From positions 1 through 64,000 of the forward strand of contig CAIMPI010000009.1 in NCBI GenBank assembly GCA_903843305.1: 64,000 nucleotides of DNA, in the 5' to 3' direction. A program made the translations under genes and the position numbers. The DNA is from an uncultured Chlorobiaceae bacterium (GTDB lineage Bacteria > Bacteroidota > Chlorobiia > Chlorobiales > Chlorobiaceae). Shown in pieces: positions 46,549 to 55,076 of the stretch. Under the pieces are notes generated by a model. That model had not been told where the DNA came from. It saw only the letters and a list, made by a program, of their open reading frames with translations, and made no database searches. How positions within the stretch are numbered: position 1 is the stretch's first letter; every line of letters starts with the position of its first letter.

Positions 46549-46593
46549 CAGTAACACAATAACGGTAATTTGCATACCGTTATTGTGTTACTG
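46549..46593. terminator. Perfect 19-bp inverted repeat after the exporter operon
   Basis: CAGTAACACAATAACGGTA (46549-46567) is perfectly repeated in inverse at 46575-46593 with a seven-base loop. It begins two bases after the stop of the minus-strand exporter gene and lies upstream of tolC. It probably ends exporter transcription. There is no T-run on the minus strand, so it may instead stabilise the 3' end or be a protein site. Confidence 0.65.
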
Positions 46594-46595
46594 GA

Positions 46596-48458
46596 CTACC
46601 CTACATGATCATATTTCAGTTTCCCGTTTCCAGTATGAGTTACCAGTCCTTTGAACTGGCTCAGGTAAAGGTTACTGTATATCCCCTTCTGCTGGAGCAG
46701 TTCATGGTGTGTTCCTTTTTCTGCAATGGTACCATTATCGATCACCAGTACCTGATCTGCATCGCGAATGGTGCTGAGCCGATGCGCAATTACAAAGCTT
46801 GTCCTTCCCTTCATGAGTCTCAAAAGCGCCTTCTGAATACGAAGTTCGGTCCGTGTATCGACGCTGCTGGTTGCTTCATCAAGTATAAGGATATCTGGAT
46901 TTGCCAAAATAACTCTGGTAATGGCCAGCAACTGACGCTGCCCCTGACTCAGATTCCCTGCCCGTTCTGAGAGATTGGTCTTATAGCCCAGCGGCAACTG
47001 CCGGATAAACTCGTCAGCTTCGGCAAGTTCAGCGGCTTGACGACACTCTTCATCGGTAGCGTCAAGGCGACCAAAACGGATATTTTCCATCACGGTGCCA
47101 GAAAACAAAAAGGTATCCTGAAGCACCAATCCAAGCCTGCTGCGCAATGCCGCTTTGCCAAACTCACGGATATCACGGCCATCGATGGTGATAATGCCGC
47201 TGGTGGTCTCATAAAAACGGGTCAGCAGATTGATAATAGTCGTTTTGCCTGCCCCTGTGGGGCCAACAAGCGCAATTGTTTTTCCAGGCTCTGCAACAAA
47301 GGTCATATCGCTGACAATCGGAGCACCCTTCTCATAGGCAAACGTTACATGATCAAAACTGATCGTCCCGGCGATAGTTGAAGGCACTGTTTCCTGTGAG
47401 CTGTCAACCTCAGAGGGAATATCAAGAATTTCAAATATTCTTTCGCTTCCTGCAAGCGCAGATTGTATCGTGTTATACATGTTCGCAAGCTGACGAAGAG
47501 GCTGGATAAAATTCTGCCCGTAAATGATAAATGTCGCTATGACCCCAACGGTGACCAGCCCCTTCAGGGCAATCCATCCACCTGCAGAGGCAATGACAAT
47601 CACAAACAGATTTCCAAGAACATTGCCAAGTGGCATGAGAAGCATGGAATAGCTGTTGGCATAGACGGCCGCTTTGAAAACCTGCTCATTTTGACGCTGA
47701 AACCGCTCAATGACCTCCTCACTCCTTCGGAATGCCTTTATCACCTTCAAACCGCTGATGGACTCTTCCATAACACCGTACATTTCACCCAACTGTTTCT
47801 GAAGCTTTCTGAAGCCTATACGCGTGTAACGGGCAATATACTGTGTTAACCAAAGCATCACTGGAATAACAAGCAATGTTGTCAATGCGAGCCACGCATC
47901 AAGCAGAAACATGGCTATAACAATACCTCCCAAAGAGAGCAGGCTCGCCACAAGGGAGGTTACATTCTGGGATACCGCCTGATTGATTGCATCAATATCA
48001 TTCGTCAGCCTGCTCATCAGACCACCTGAAGAGTTATGATCGAAATAACTGACAGGCAGCGTCTGAATATGGGTAAAGAGATCCCCGCTCAACTGCTTTA
48101 GGGCTGTTTGCGAGACCTTAGCCATTATCCAGCCTGCGATGAGTTGAAAAAGATTATAAAAGAGGTAGACTAAAAACAGAAGAAGTGAGATTTTTTTAAG
48201 CCCCGCTACATTGTGCTGCACAATAAAACGATCTATGGCAACCCCGATAAGATAAGGACCGGCAAGGCCAAGCAGGGAGTAGAGAACGACCAGAAGAGCA
48301 ACGACAATGAGCTTGATTTTGAAAGGAAAAAGGTATTCAACCAATCGGCTGGAGGCTGCTGCAGAATTCCGTGGTTTTTCAATTATGCCAGGTTTAGCAA
48401 CGTTGCCGAGTCCGATCGGTTTATGACGATCCCGCAAGTGATCATATTGACGACTCAC
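46596..48458 (-). CDS. ABC exporter half-transporter with canonical ATPase
   Basis: A 620-residue type IV ABC exporter half: six membrane helices (residues about 45-350), then the ATPase with GPTGAGKTTIINLL, NLSQGQRQLLAITRVIL and ILILDEATSSVDTRTE, including the catalytic Glu, and AHRLSTIR. It overlaps the upstream partner by four bases. Together they form a heterodimer of the TM287/288 or BmrCD type, expected to pump lipids or drugs outward. Confidence 0.92.
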   Translation of the reverse strand: MSRQYDHLRDRHKPIGLGNVAKPGIIEKPRNSAAASSRLVEYLFPFKIKLIVVALLVVLYSLLGLAGPYLIGVAIDRFIVQHNVAGLKKISLLLFLVYLFYNLFQLIAGWIMAKVSQTALKQLSGDLFTHIQTLPVSYFDHNSSGGLMSRLTNDIDAINQAVSQNVTSLVASLLSLGGIVIAMFLLDAWLALTTLLVIPVMLWLTQYIARYTRIGFRKLQKQLGEMYGVMEESISGLKVIKAFRRSEEVIERFQRQNEQVFKAAVYANSYSMLLMPLGNVLGNLFVIVIASAGGWIALKGLVTVGVIATFIIYGQNFIQPLRQLANMYNTIQSALAGSERIFEILDIPSEVDSSQETVPSTIAGTISFDHVTFAYEKGAPIVSDMTFVAEPGKTIALVGPTGAGKTTIINLLTRFYETTSGIITIDGRDIREFGKAALRSRLGLVLQDTFLFSGTVMENIRFGRLDATDEECRQAAELAEADEFIRQLPLGYKTNLSERAGNLSQGQRQLLAITRVILANPDILILDEATSSVDTRTELRIQKALLRLMKGRTSFVIAHRLSTIRDADQVLVIDNGTIAEKGTHHELLQQKGIYSNLYLSQFKGLVTHTGNGKLKYDHVG

Positions 48459-50245
48459 TGTAATTCCTCCTTCACTTCCACTACTGTATTATTAAGCGCT
48501 TCATGAGTGGTTTGTACGCCCAACTGTGAAGCATAGATCTCCTGGTAAACAGCACTGCTCTGCATAAGCGAAAAGTGATTGCCTTGCCCTGCGATGTGCC
48601 CCTTGTCGAGCACTATTATGTTATCGGCATTGAGTACCGAACTGACCCGCTGGGCAACAATAAGCAAAGTGCATTTGCTGCTTTTCTTCTCAAGAGCGTC
48701 CTGTATCCTCGATTCCGTATCGATATCAACAGCACTGGTGCTGTCATCAAAAATCAAAATTTCAGCAGAAGCAAGCATCGCCCTCGCTATTGCGATGCGC
48801 TGTTTCTGACCGCCTGACAGATTTACGCCCCGTTCTTCAACTCTGGTATCATACCCTTGTGGCAATCGGATAATGAAATCATGAGCCTGAGCTGCCCTGG
48901 CAGCTTCAATCACCTCTTCTTCGGTTGCATCCGGAACGCCATAGCGGATATTGTCACGAATTGTGCCCGAAAAAAGAACCGTTTCCTGGGGAACAATTGC
49001 AATCCTCGAAAGCAGAGAGTCCTCGGTAACCGACCTGATATCGATGCCGTCGATGAGTATTCTGCCGGACGAAACATCGTAAAATCTTGGGATGAGGTTC
49101 ACAAGTGCCGATTTACCTGCACCTGTTGAACCAAGAATAGCAAGAGTCTTTCCCTTCTCTGCAACAAAACTTATCTCCTCAAGTACAAGGGCATCTGATT
49201 CTTTGTTGAATCGAAAAGAGACGTTCTCGAAAACAATCCGTCCTTTCTCCGATAGCGGAGGCATCGCAATTGCCTGAGACTGAAACTGAATATCAGGAAT
49301 GATGTCCAGCACTTCGGCAACACGCTTTGATGAGGCTATGCCTCCTGCCCATACATTCGTTAAATTCGCCATAAAAATCAGTGGTGCCATGGTTGTCAAA
49401 AGGTAATTCGTAAATGCTACGACCTGTCCGATACTCAACTCCCCATGAACAGCATCAAGCCCTCCAACCCAAATCACCAAAACCATACCCGCATTGATAC
49501 ACATGGTTAACAGCGGCGGCATGCTCGCCATAAACTTCATGACACTGATTGAATCTTTCGCAAATGCCTGATTGGCTTTATTAAAACGAGTGAATTCAAA
49601 ATCAGCCCTTACAAATGCCTTGATCAGACGTATCCCTGCGATATTTTCCTGCAGTACGCTACTCAGCCGGTCGAGCTGTCGCTGCACTGAGCTCCAGAGC
49701 GGCTCCATTTTTACGACAAAAAAGATAATTAGGGCACTTGTTATAAGTAGTAAGGGGAGAATAGTCAATGCAAGTGAGCTGCTGGTTTTGATCATCAGGG
49801 TAAGACTGCCGATCATCAGCAAGGTTGATCGCGTACCAATTCTGAGAGAAACCTGGGCAACACGCTGCACAGCCGATGTGTCGCTCGAAAGACGCACCAT
49901 GAGCTGCCCGGTATTCAACCTGTCAATGTTTCCAAATGAAAAGGATTGAATTTTGAGAAACAAGGCTTCACGAATATCGCGGGCAACGCTCTCACCTACC
50001 CTGACCGATAAAATGTGTGAACCTACTGCAAAAAAAACACTCAGGAGAGTGATCCCGAGCATCAGCAGACCTGTATCAATAACCACCTGTTGATTGTGCT
50101 GATGAATGCCCTGATCAATGATTTTCTGGATCAAACGGGGAATGCTGAGATCCATGCCCACCACTGCTGTAAGCAGCAACAGCGAGACTAATGCCTGTTT
50201 TCGATAGGGTTTTACAAAAGCAGTAAGTCGGAAAATATTACGCAT
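48455..50245 (-). CDS. ABC exporter half-transporter with degenerate ATPase site
   Basis: A 596-residue partner of the downstream exporter gene. It has six membrane helices, then LGSTGAGKSALVNLIPRF, NLSGGQKQRIAIARAML and Walker B ILIFDDSTSAVDIDTE. The residue after Walker B is Asp rather than the catalytic Glu, and the H-loop reads AQRVSSVL, with Gln in place of His. This marks the non-hydrolysing half of a heterodimeric exporter. Translation is coupled to the other half through a four-base overlap. Confidence 0.92.
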   Translation of the reverse strand: MRNIFRLTAFVKPYRKQALVSLLLLTAVVGMDLSIPRLIQKIIDQGIHQHNQQVVIDTGLLMLGITLLSVFFAVGSHILSVRVGESVARDIREALFLKIQSFSFGNIDRLNTGQLMVRLSSDTSAVQRVAQVSLRIGTRSTLLMIGSLTLMIKTSSSLALTILPLLLITSALIIFFVVKMEPLWSSVQRQLDRLSSVLQENIAGIRLIKAFVRADFEFTRFNKANQAFAKDSISVMKFMASMPPLLTMCINAGMVLVIWVGGLDAVHGELSIGQVVAFTNYLLTTMAPLIFMANLTNVWAGGIASSKRVAEVLDIIPDIQFQSQAIAMPPLSEKGRIVFENVSFRFNKESDALVLEEISFVAEKGKTLAILGSTGAGKSALVNLIPRFYDVSSGRILIDGIDIRSVTEDSLLSRIAIVPQETVLFSGTIRDNIRYGVPDATEEEVIEAARAAQAHDFIIRLPQGYDTRVEERGVNLSGGQKQRIAIARAMLASAEILIFDDSTSAVDIDTESRIQDALEKKSSKCTLLIVAQRVSSVLNADNIIVLDKGHIAGQGNHFSLMQSSAVYQEIYASQLGVQTTHEALNNTVVEVKEELQ

Positions 50246-50299
50246 AAGGTTCTCGTCCCATAAGATTGTATGAGGGTTACAAGGAGTTTGATAACTCTC

Positions 50300-50440
50300 T
50301 ATTTTAAGCGGTTAATTTCCTTGTCCTCAACCGATGGGCGATTTTGTATGCATAAACCGGCAGACCTGTCAGCGAAATCAAAGAGAGTGCAAGAGCAGTG
50401 AGGAGCACCTGATGAACGTACTGTTATTTCCATTTCTTGA
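50300..50440 (-). pseudogene. Possible remnant of a PepSY-type membrane protein
   Basis: The minus strand carries a short frame ending near 50306 that reads YVHQVLLTALALSLISLTGL, continuing PVYAYKIAHRLRTRK. One hydrophobic helix followed by a basic end resembles the C-terminal helix of PepSY-associated membrane proteins. An in-frame stop lies a few codons before it and there is no start. If real, it is the tail of a deleted gene. Confidence 0.3.
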
Positions 50441-50521
50441 AACATCTCCCGGTAAATAAATCCTGATTTCAACTCTTAGAGAATAAAAGGACAATGATGT
50501 CTCTATGCCATAACACAAGGG

Positions 50522-51301
50522 TCAGATAGCATAAGCGAATGTATATTCCGTCCCGAGATGAAACTCTTCGAGTATCTCGGCTTTTATCTGCATAAACTCG
50601 GAACTTGCCCTGTCACGAGGCCGCGAAGATGAGACATCAATAATTTGTTTAATAATACCTGGACGTGAAGACATAATAACAACCTTGTCACTCAGGTATA
50701 TCGCTTCCTCAATATCATGAGTGACCATAATCATGGTGATTTTTTCAAGCTGCCATAATCTTTCAAGTTCTTTCTGCATATACATTCTCGTCAACGCATC
50801 AAGAGCTCCAAGCGGCTCATCGAGCAGAAGCATTTCCGGTTTGTTTGCCAATGCTCTTGCGATTGCTACCCTCTGCGCCATTCCGCCTGAAAGCTGCGAA
50901 GGATAGACGCTCTCAAACCCAATGAGACCAACAAGCTGAAGATGTTCATCAACAAGGAGTTTTTTCTCTTTCCGATTCAGCTTGTCCAATCCGAACGCAA
51001 CATTCTCTCCCACGGTAAGCCAGGGAAGAAGACGATGATCCTGAAAAACAATACCACGGTTAGTGCCTGGTCCAACAATCTGTTTCCCATCCATCAATGC
51101 TTCACCATCATAATGATTCTCAAGCCCAAGTATGATCCGCAGTAGAGTTGTCTTCCCGCACCCGCTGGAACCAACAATAGAGACAAATGAACCAGATGTA
51201 ACTGTCAGGTTGATGTTATTAAGAATCTGCAATGGACTATTGTCAACAATAAAACTTTTGCTGAGATTCCTGATTTCAAGAGTGCCTTTGTTATTTGACA
51301 T
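50522..51301 (-). CDS. SsuB/TauB-type ABC transporter ATPase
   Basis: A 259-residue importer ATPase of the nitrate/sulfonate/taurine family: GSSGCGKTTLLRIILGLE, Q-loop [53 protein letters not shown], with parts LSGGMAQRVA and LLLDEPLGALD, and TMIMVTHDIEEAIYLSD. It powers uptake with the two permeases encoded upstream and the SsuA-type binding protein further up the same strand. The substrate cannot be read from the sequence. Confidence 0.92.
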   Translation of the reverse strand: MSNNKGTLEIRNLSKSFIVDNSPLQILNNINLTVTSGSFVSIVGSSGCGKTTLLRIILGLENHYDGEALMDGKQIVGPGTNRGIVFQDHRLLPWLTVGENVAFGLDKLNRKEKKLLVDEHLQLVGLIGFESVYPSQLSGGMAQRVAIARALANKPEMLLLDEPLGALDALTRMYMQKELERLWQLEKITMIMVTHDIEEAIYLSDKVVIMSSRPGIIKQIIDVSSSRPRDRASSEFMQIKAEILEEFHLGTEYTFAYAI

Positions 51302-51318
51302 TTTCTTTTCGATTAAAT

Positions 51319-52107
51319 TTACTTATCAGCGCTGATGACTTGTCCCCGTTCTACTGCTTTCACTATTTTCTGAACCAGAAGGGTCATGGAATACCCCAAT
51401 ACCCCGACGGTAATAATTCCTGCAATAACCAGCGCTATATCAAAACGATCCCGTCCCCTCTGAATCTGCGTACCAATACCAAAAGCAGTTTGGATAAATA
51501 TTTCTGCAACCATCAAAACAGACCATGACATGGCAAGCCCCAGACTAATACCGGTGGCAATTGAGGGTAATGCTGCCGGTATAATAATTTTTCTGATCAG
51601 CGTCAATCCCTTGTATCCATAAACAGAAGCAAGTTCCAGATACTCTCTTGGCACATTTCTTACTCCGGAGAATGTATTCAGGGTTATCGGATAAAACGCT
51701 GCAACAGAAATGATCAGAACTCGTGGCAGTTCATTCATTCCAAACAACATAATGATCAGCGGGATCCAGCCGATCATCGGAACCTGGCGTACTGCATGAA
51801 AAAATGGAGCAAAAATCTTTTCTGCAGTTTTTGATAATCCCATGAGCAATCCGAAAATAAAACCAGCCAGAGTACCAATAAAAAAACCGATCATGACCCG
51901 CTGTAAACTGACCGCGATATTATGAGAATAGGTCGGATCAGAAAAAAGAATCACAAATTTTTGTAATACTTTATAAGGGGATGGAAGAAATCGTGCGGAT
52001 GGAAACCCTGCAAGAATAAATAACTGCCAAAAGGCAATAAAAACGATCGGAAAAGCAATAGCTCCCAGTATTCCTTTCGTTTTTTTGCTGATGAGGAGTT
52101 TTTTCAT
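51319..52107 (-). CDS. SsuC-type ABC transporter permease, copy 1
   Basis: A 262-residue inner-membrane permease with six hydrophobic segments and the BPD_transp_1 loop (YPITLNTFSGVRNVPREYLELASVYG, including EYLELASVYGYKG). Its start overlaps the stop of the upstream permease gene by four bases. It is clearly related to, but different from, that neighbour, so the pore is probably a heterodimer, unlike the usual SsuC homodimer. Confidence 0.9.
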   Translation of the reverse strand: MKKLLISKKTKGILGAIAFPIVFIAFWQLFILAGFPSARFLPSPYKVLQKFVILFSDPTYSHNIAVSLQRVMIGFFIGTLAGFIFGLLMGLSKTAEKIFAPFFHAVRQVPMIGWIPLIIMLFGMNELPRVLIISVAAFYPITLNTFSGVRNVPREYLELASVYGYKGLTLIRKIIIPAALPSIATGISLGLAMSWSVLMVAEIFIQTAFGIGTQIQRGRDRFDIALVIAGIITVGVLGYSMTLLVQKIVKAVERGQVISADK

Positions 52108-52898
52108 GCAGGCCTCCCGTCAACAGGCTCACGCCATAGTAAAAACTGCTTCTCGGCTCGTTCAAGAAGAAAATTCATTGCAAATCCAATCACTCCTACA
52201 AGAATCAAGCCCGCCATTACAAGATCAATCTGAAATACAGCACGTCCCCAGGTCATCAAATAGCCAACACCTGAATCCGATCCAAAAAGCTCTGCTCCAA
52301 CAACAAACATCCATGACAAGCCAAGACTGAGACGAATACCGGTGATTATCGAAGGCAATGCGCTTGGAATAATAACTTTAAAGAGGTAACGAAAACTCTT
52401 GTAATCGAAAACCCTGGCAAGTTCGTGATATTTTTCAGGAACACCGCTGACACCCTGATAGGTATTCAAGACCATCGGGTAAAACGCTCCGATTGCCACG
52501 AAAAAATATTTTGCAAATTCATCAATACCCAGAAACATTATGATCAGCGGCATCCAGGCAAACTCCGGAACCTGTTGGAGCGCTTTTATTAACGGACCAA
52601 AAATTCTGTTCAAAAACGGGGAGAGCGCCATGAGAATTCCAATAACAAACCCGGATGTTCCGCCAAGCAAAAATCCGATCATAACTCTTTTAAGGCTTGC
52701 CAGAATATTCAGAGTTAGGTCTCCTGATTGAGCAAGTTCGAGAAGCGTGTTCAAAAGGGTTAATGGCGGTGTCAGAATAAGTTCTGAACATAATTTCTGA
52801 GATACCGCACCCTGCCATGCTGCAAGCACCAGAAGCGGGACAATTATTGCCAGAAGTTTATCTTTTAATCCCAATCGTTGTAAGAATTTCTTTGCCAT
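52104..52898 (-). CDS. SsuC-type ABC transporter permease, copy 2
   Basis: A 264-residue permease paralogous to copy 1, with the EAA-type loop GVSGVPEKYHELARVFDYKS and the same spacing of helices (LLAIIVPLLVLAAWQG at the start). It comes 28 bases after the 16-codon scar of a dehydratase-family gene, which ties the transport genes to that enzyme operon. Confidence 0.9.
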   Translation of the reverse strand: MAKKFLQRLGLKDKLLAIIVPLLVLAAWQGAVSQKLCSELILTPPLTLLNTLLELAQSGDLTLNILASLKRVMIGFLLGGTSGFVIGILMALSPFLNRIFGPLIKALQQVPEFAWMPLIIMFLGIDEFAKYFFVAIGAFYPMVLNTYQGVSGVPEKYHELARVFDYKSFRYLFKVIIPSALPSIITGIRLSLGLSWMFVVGAELFGSDSGVGYLMTWGRAVFQIDLVMAGLILVGVIGFAMNFLLERAEKQFLLWREPVDGRPA

Positions 52899-52925
52899 AC
52901 TTTTTAGATTTATTAAACAGGGATC

Positions 52926-52976
52926 CTATACCATCTCGATGAATGCCTCGACCCGGTTGGTCGACTGTTCGGTTGC
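52926..52976 (-). pseudogene. 16-codon scar of a deleted dehydratase-subunit gene
   Basis: Immediately after the TAA of the upstream gene, in the same frame, 16 codons read ATEQSTNRVEAFIEMV and then TAG. This is identical to the last 16 residues of the subunit gene at 58011-59399, with third-base differences in the DNA. The rest of that gene is missing here, so a deletion has fused its tail to the stop codon of the neighbouring gene. In the second gene set the same two genes stand in the same order and both are complete. Confidence 0.85.
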
Positions 52977-54155
52977 TTATACGAGTTCAGCAATCTCTTT
53001 TTTACTCTTTATCATTTCAATGAAGGCTTCCACTCTTGTACGAATGGCTTCAAAATCAGATCCGGAGTATTCCGTGTGGATCTCCAGAAACGGCAGCTTA
53101 CCCAGAACTTCTTTGGTTTCACCTGCTTTAAAGGTGAATGCATCGCAATAGCGAAGGGTGTGGTAGATTATTCCGTCAGCGCCGAACTCTTGTAGCTGAT
53201 GTTTCAGATTAGCAAGCCGGCCATCGCTCTTCAAATCGAGATAGGGAAGAGAGCCATGCGGAACCCTGTCGAGATAGGCATCGGCTACACCATAGGGGGT
53301 TGGCTCTTTTATTTCAAGATTGAGGAAGAAATTGAGTCCGCTCCATAGGTCATCTCCCACTATCCGTCCGCCCAATTGCTCAATGATATCGACAAGCTTG
53401 GTATCGCCCGGAGGAATAAGGCTGCCGGAAAGGAATATTCTGGCCTCTACTTCCCGCCTTCTGGACGGCTCCGAAAGTTTAGCCTCTGCTTCCACAATCA
53501 GCTCTTTCAGCAGTTCAAGATAGTGCGCTCTGTCAAGATTATAACCCGCATTGATAACGCTTGAGACTTCCCGCCAGCTTAAAGGCGCATTATCAAGACT
53601 TTGATACTTGTAAAGTGTCTTGATCGCTTCCCTGATTCCATCGTATATGTCTATTGCTTCCTCAAGTTTCGACTGTTCCAGAGTGACTCCGGCAAACTCT
53701 TCAAGTTTCTTTGTAAAGAATTCAACCTCTTTTCTGAAATACTCATGCCCCTCTTTGGTAGCAAAATTGCGCGGGACTCCAAGGACTACCGTTTTATAGC
53801 CGAAATAGAAGTTGATAAGCTCTTCAAGCCGGTAGAGCTGAATGCAGGTAGCATCAATAGCAACCAGATCGAGCTGTTGTATGTACGGATCGGTTTTCTC
53901 TGCAAATTGGCCAAGAGCCTGACGCACAAAGACACAATTCTTGGTCGAAATATGACGCGCACCGACTTCAACAAGCCGTCCATCGCCACCCTGCCCCACT
54001 CGTATTGGAATCAGTCCAAGCGCATAGATGATCTCTTCCGGAATGTTATAGGCAAGCCATCCAACAACTTTTTTACCCTCTTTGCGCAGTTGTTCAAGTT
54101 CAAGGGGACGGCTTTGTAATGCCGCCGATATTTTATCAAGAGTCTTCAAGCCCAT
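52977..54155 (-). CDS. 2-hydroxyacyl-CoA dehydratase-family subunit (HgdB-like), copy 1
   Basis: A 392-residue protein of the HGD-D family. Members carry a [4Fe-4S] cluster, receive an electron from an ATP-driven activase, and reduce or dehydrate a substrate by radical chemistry. Three Cys stand at cluster-ligand positions: STKNCVF, DATCIQLY and LRYCDAFTFK. GWLAYNIPEEIIYALGLIP is the typical N-terminal motif and SGSLIPPGDTKL starts the second domain. It overlaps the activase gene upstream by 10 bases. Its larger partner subunit is missing from this gene set, with only a scar after the stop, so it may pair with the copy at 58011 or work alone. Substrate unknown. Confidence 0.85.
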   Translation of the reverse strand: MGLKTLDKISAALQSRPLELEQLRKEGKKVVGWLAYNIPEEIIYALGLIPIRVGQGGDGRLVEVGARHISTKNCVFVRQALGQFAEKTDPYIQQLDLVAIDATCIQLYRLEELINFYFGYKTVVLGVPRNFATKEGHEYFRKEVEFFTKKLEEFAGVTLEQSKLEEAIDIYDGIREAIKTLYKYQSLDNAPLSWREVSSVINAGYNLDRAHYLELLKELIVEAEAKLSEPSRRREVEARIFLSGSLIPPGDTKLVDIIEQLGGRIVGDDLWSGLNFFLNLEIKEPTPYGVADAYLDRVPHGSLPYLDLKSDGRLANLKHQLQEFGADGIIYHTLRYCDAFTFKAGETKEVLGKLPFLEIHTEYSGSDFEAIRTRVEAFIEMIKSKKEIAELV

Positions 54156-54955
54156 AGTCCCTCCTTTTTAGCAAAACTGCGGGCAATAACGGCAGCACCC
54201 AAAGCGCCGATAAGCTGGGGATCAATTTCGGGACGAACAATGGTGACTTTCAGCGCCTGTTCGATCGCACTCTTCATGCCGGTGTTCTTTGCAACACCAC
54301 CTGAAAAAAAGACATCACTTGCTATGCCGACTCTTGAGAAAAGTCCGGCAATACGATTGGCAATCGAATGATGAATGCCGTTAAGAATGTTTTCAGGCTT
54401 TTCACCTCTTGCTACGAGAGAGATCGTTTCCGACTCGGCAAAAACCGTACAGGTGCTGCTCATCGGGACGGTATCGGTTGCCGAAAGAGCTATAGCCCCC
54501 AAGTCATCAAGTTTTACCTTGAACACCTCTGCCATCACCTCAAGAAAACGACCGGTACCTGCTGCACATTTATCGTTCATGGCAAAATCAACTACAGCTC
54601 CATCCTCATCTATTCGTATAGCCTTGCAATCCTGGCCGCCCATATCAATGATAGTGCGAACGGTCGGATGCAGATAGTTTGCGCCTTTGGCATGGCAGGT
54701 AATTTCAGTTACGGCCTTGTTGGCATAGGGTGCAGAAACGCGACCGTAGCCGGTTCCGACGATATAGGTGAGATCTTCCTTTTTTAGTCCGGCTGCATCC
54801 AGTGCGAGGTTCAAGGCACTTAAACCGCTTTCGACCGAATTCACACCACTCTTCAGAAGACCAGTGGCAAAGATATCGCCATCCTTCAAAATCACTGCTT
54901 TTGCAGCCAGGGAACCGACATCAACACCAGCAAAATAATTATAGCTAAAAGACAT
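54146..54955 (-). CDS. ATP-dependent activase of the HgdC/BadF family, copy 1
   Basis: A 269-residue ASKHA-fold ATPase. It uses ATP hydrolysis to drive a low-potential electron from its inter-subunit [4Fe-4S] cluster into a dehydratase or reductase. Motifs: GVDVGSLAAKAVIL (phosphate 1), GTGYGR, IDMGGQDCK (phosphate 2), and the two cluster cysteines in NDKCAAGTGRFLE and MSSTCTVFAESE, as in HgdC of Acidaminococcus. FFSGGVAKN completes the nucleotide site. About 20 of 269 residues differ from copy 2, a recent duplication. It lies between the SsuA-type gene and the subunit gene. Confidence 0.93.
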   Translation of the reverse strand: MSFSYNYFAGVDVGSLAAKAVILKDGDIFATGLLKSGVNSVESGLSALNLALDAAGLKKEDLTYIVGTGYGRVSAPYANKAVTEITCHAKGANYLHPTVRTIIDMGGQDCKAIRIDEDGAVVDFAMNDKCAAGTGRFLEVMAEVFKVKLDDLGAIALSATDTVPMSSTCTVFAESETISLVARGEKPENILNGIHHSIANRIAGLFSRVGIASDVFFSGGVAKNTGMKSAIEQALKVTIVRPEIDPQLIGALGAAVIARSFAKKEGLWA

Positions 54956-55015
54956 TTTATACTCCAGATTTCAGGTTATTTCAGAATTTCAACTAATCAT
55001 GTCATTATTGTACAA

Positions 55016-55045
55016 CAGGAGCAAAACAAACGCGTTGCCCCTGTA
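55016..55045. repeat. Inverted repeat between the binding-protein and activase genes
   Basis: ACAGGAGCAA (55016-55025) and TTGCCCCTGT (55036-55045) pair with one mismatch around ten bases. The repeat lies just after the stop of the minus-strand binding-protein gene. No T-run follows. It may trim expression of the downstream enzyme genes relative to the abundant binding protein. Confidence 0.5.
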
Positions 55046-55076
55046 ACTTCTCTTTTATCAAACAGTTGGGTACCTG

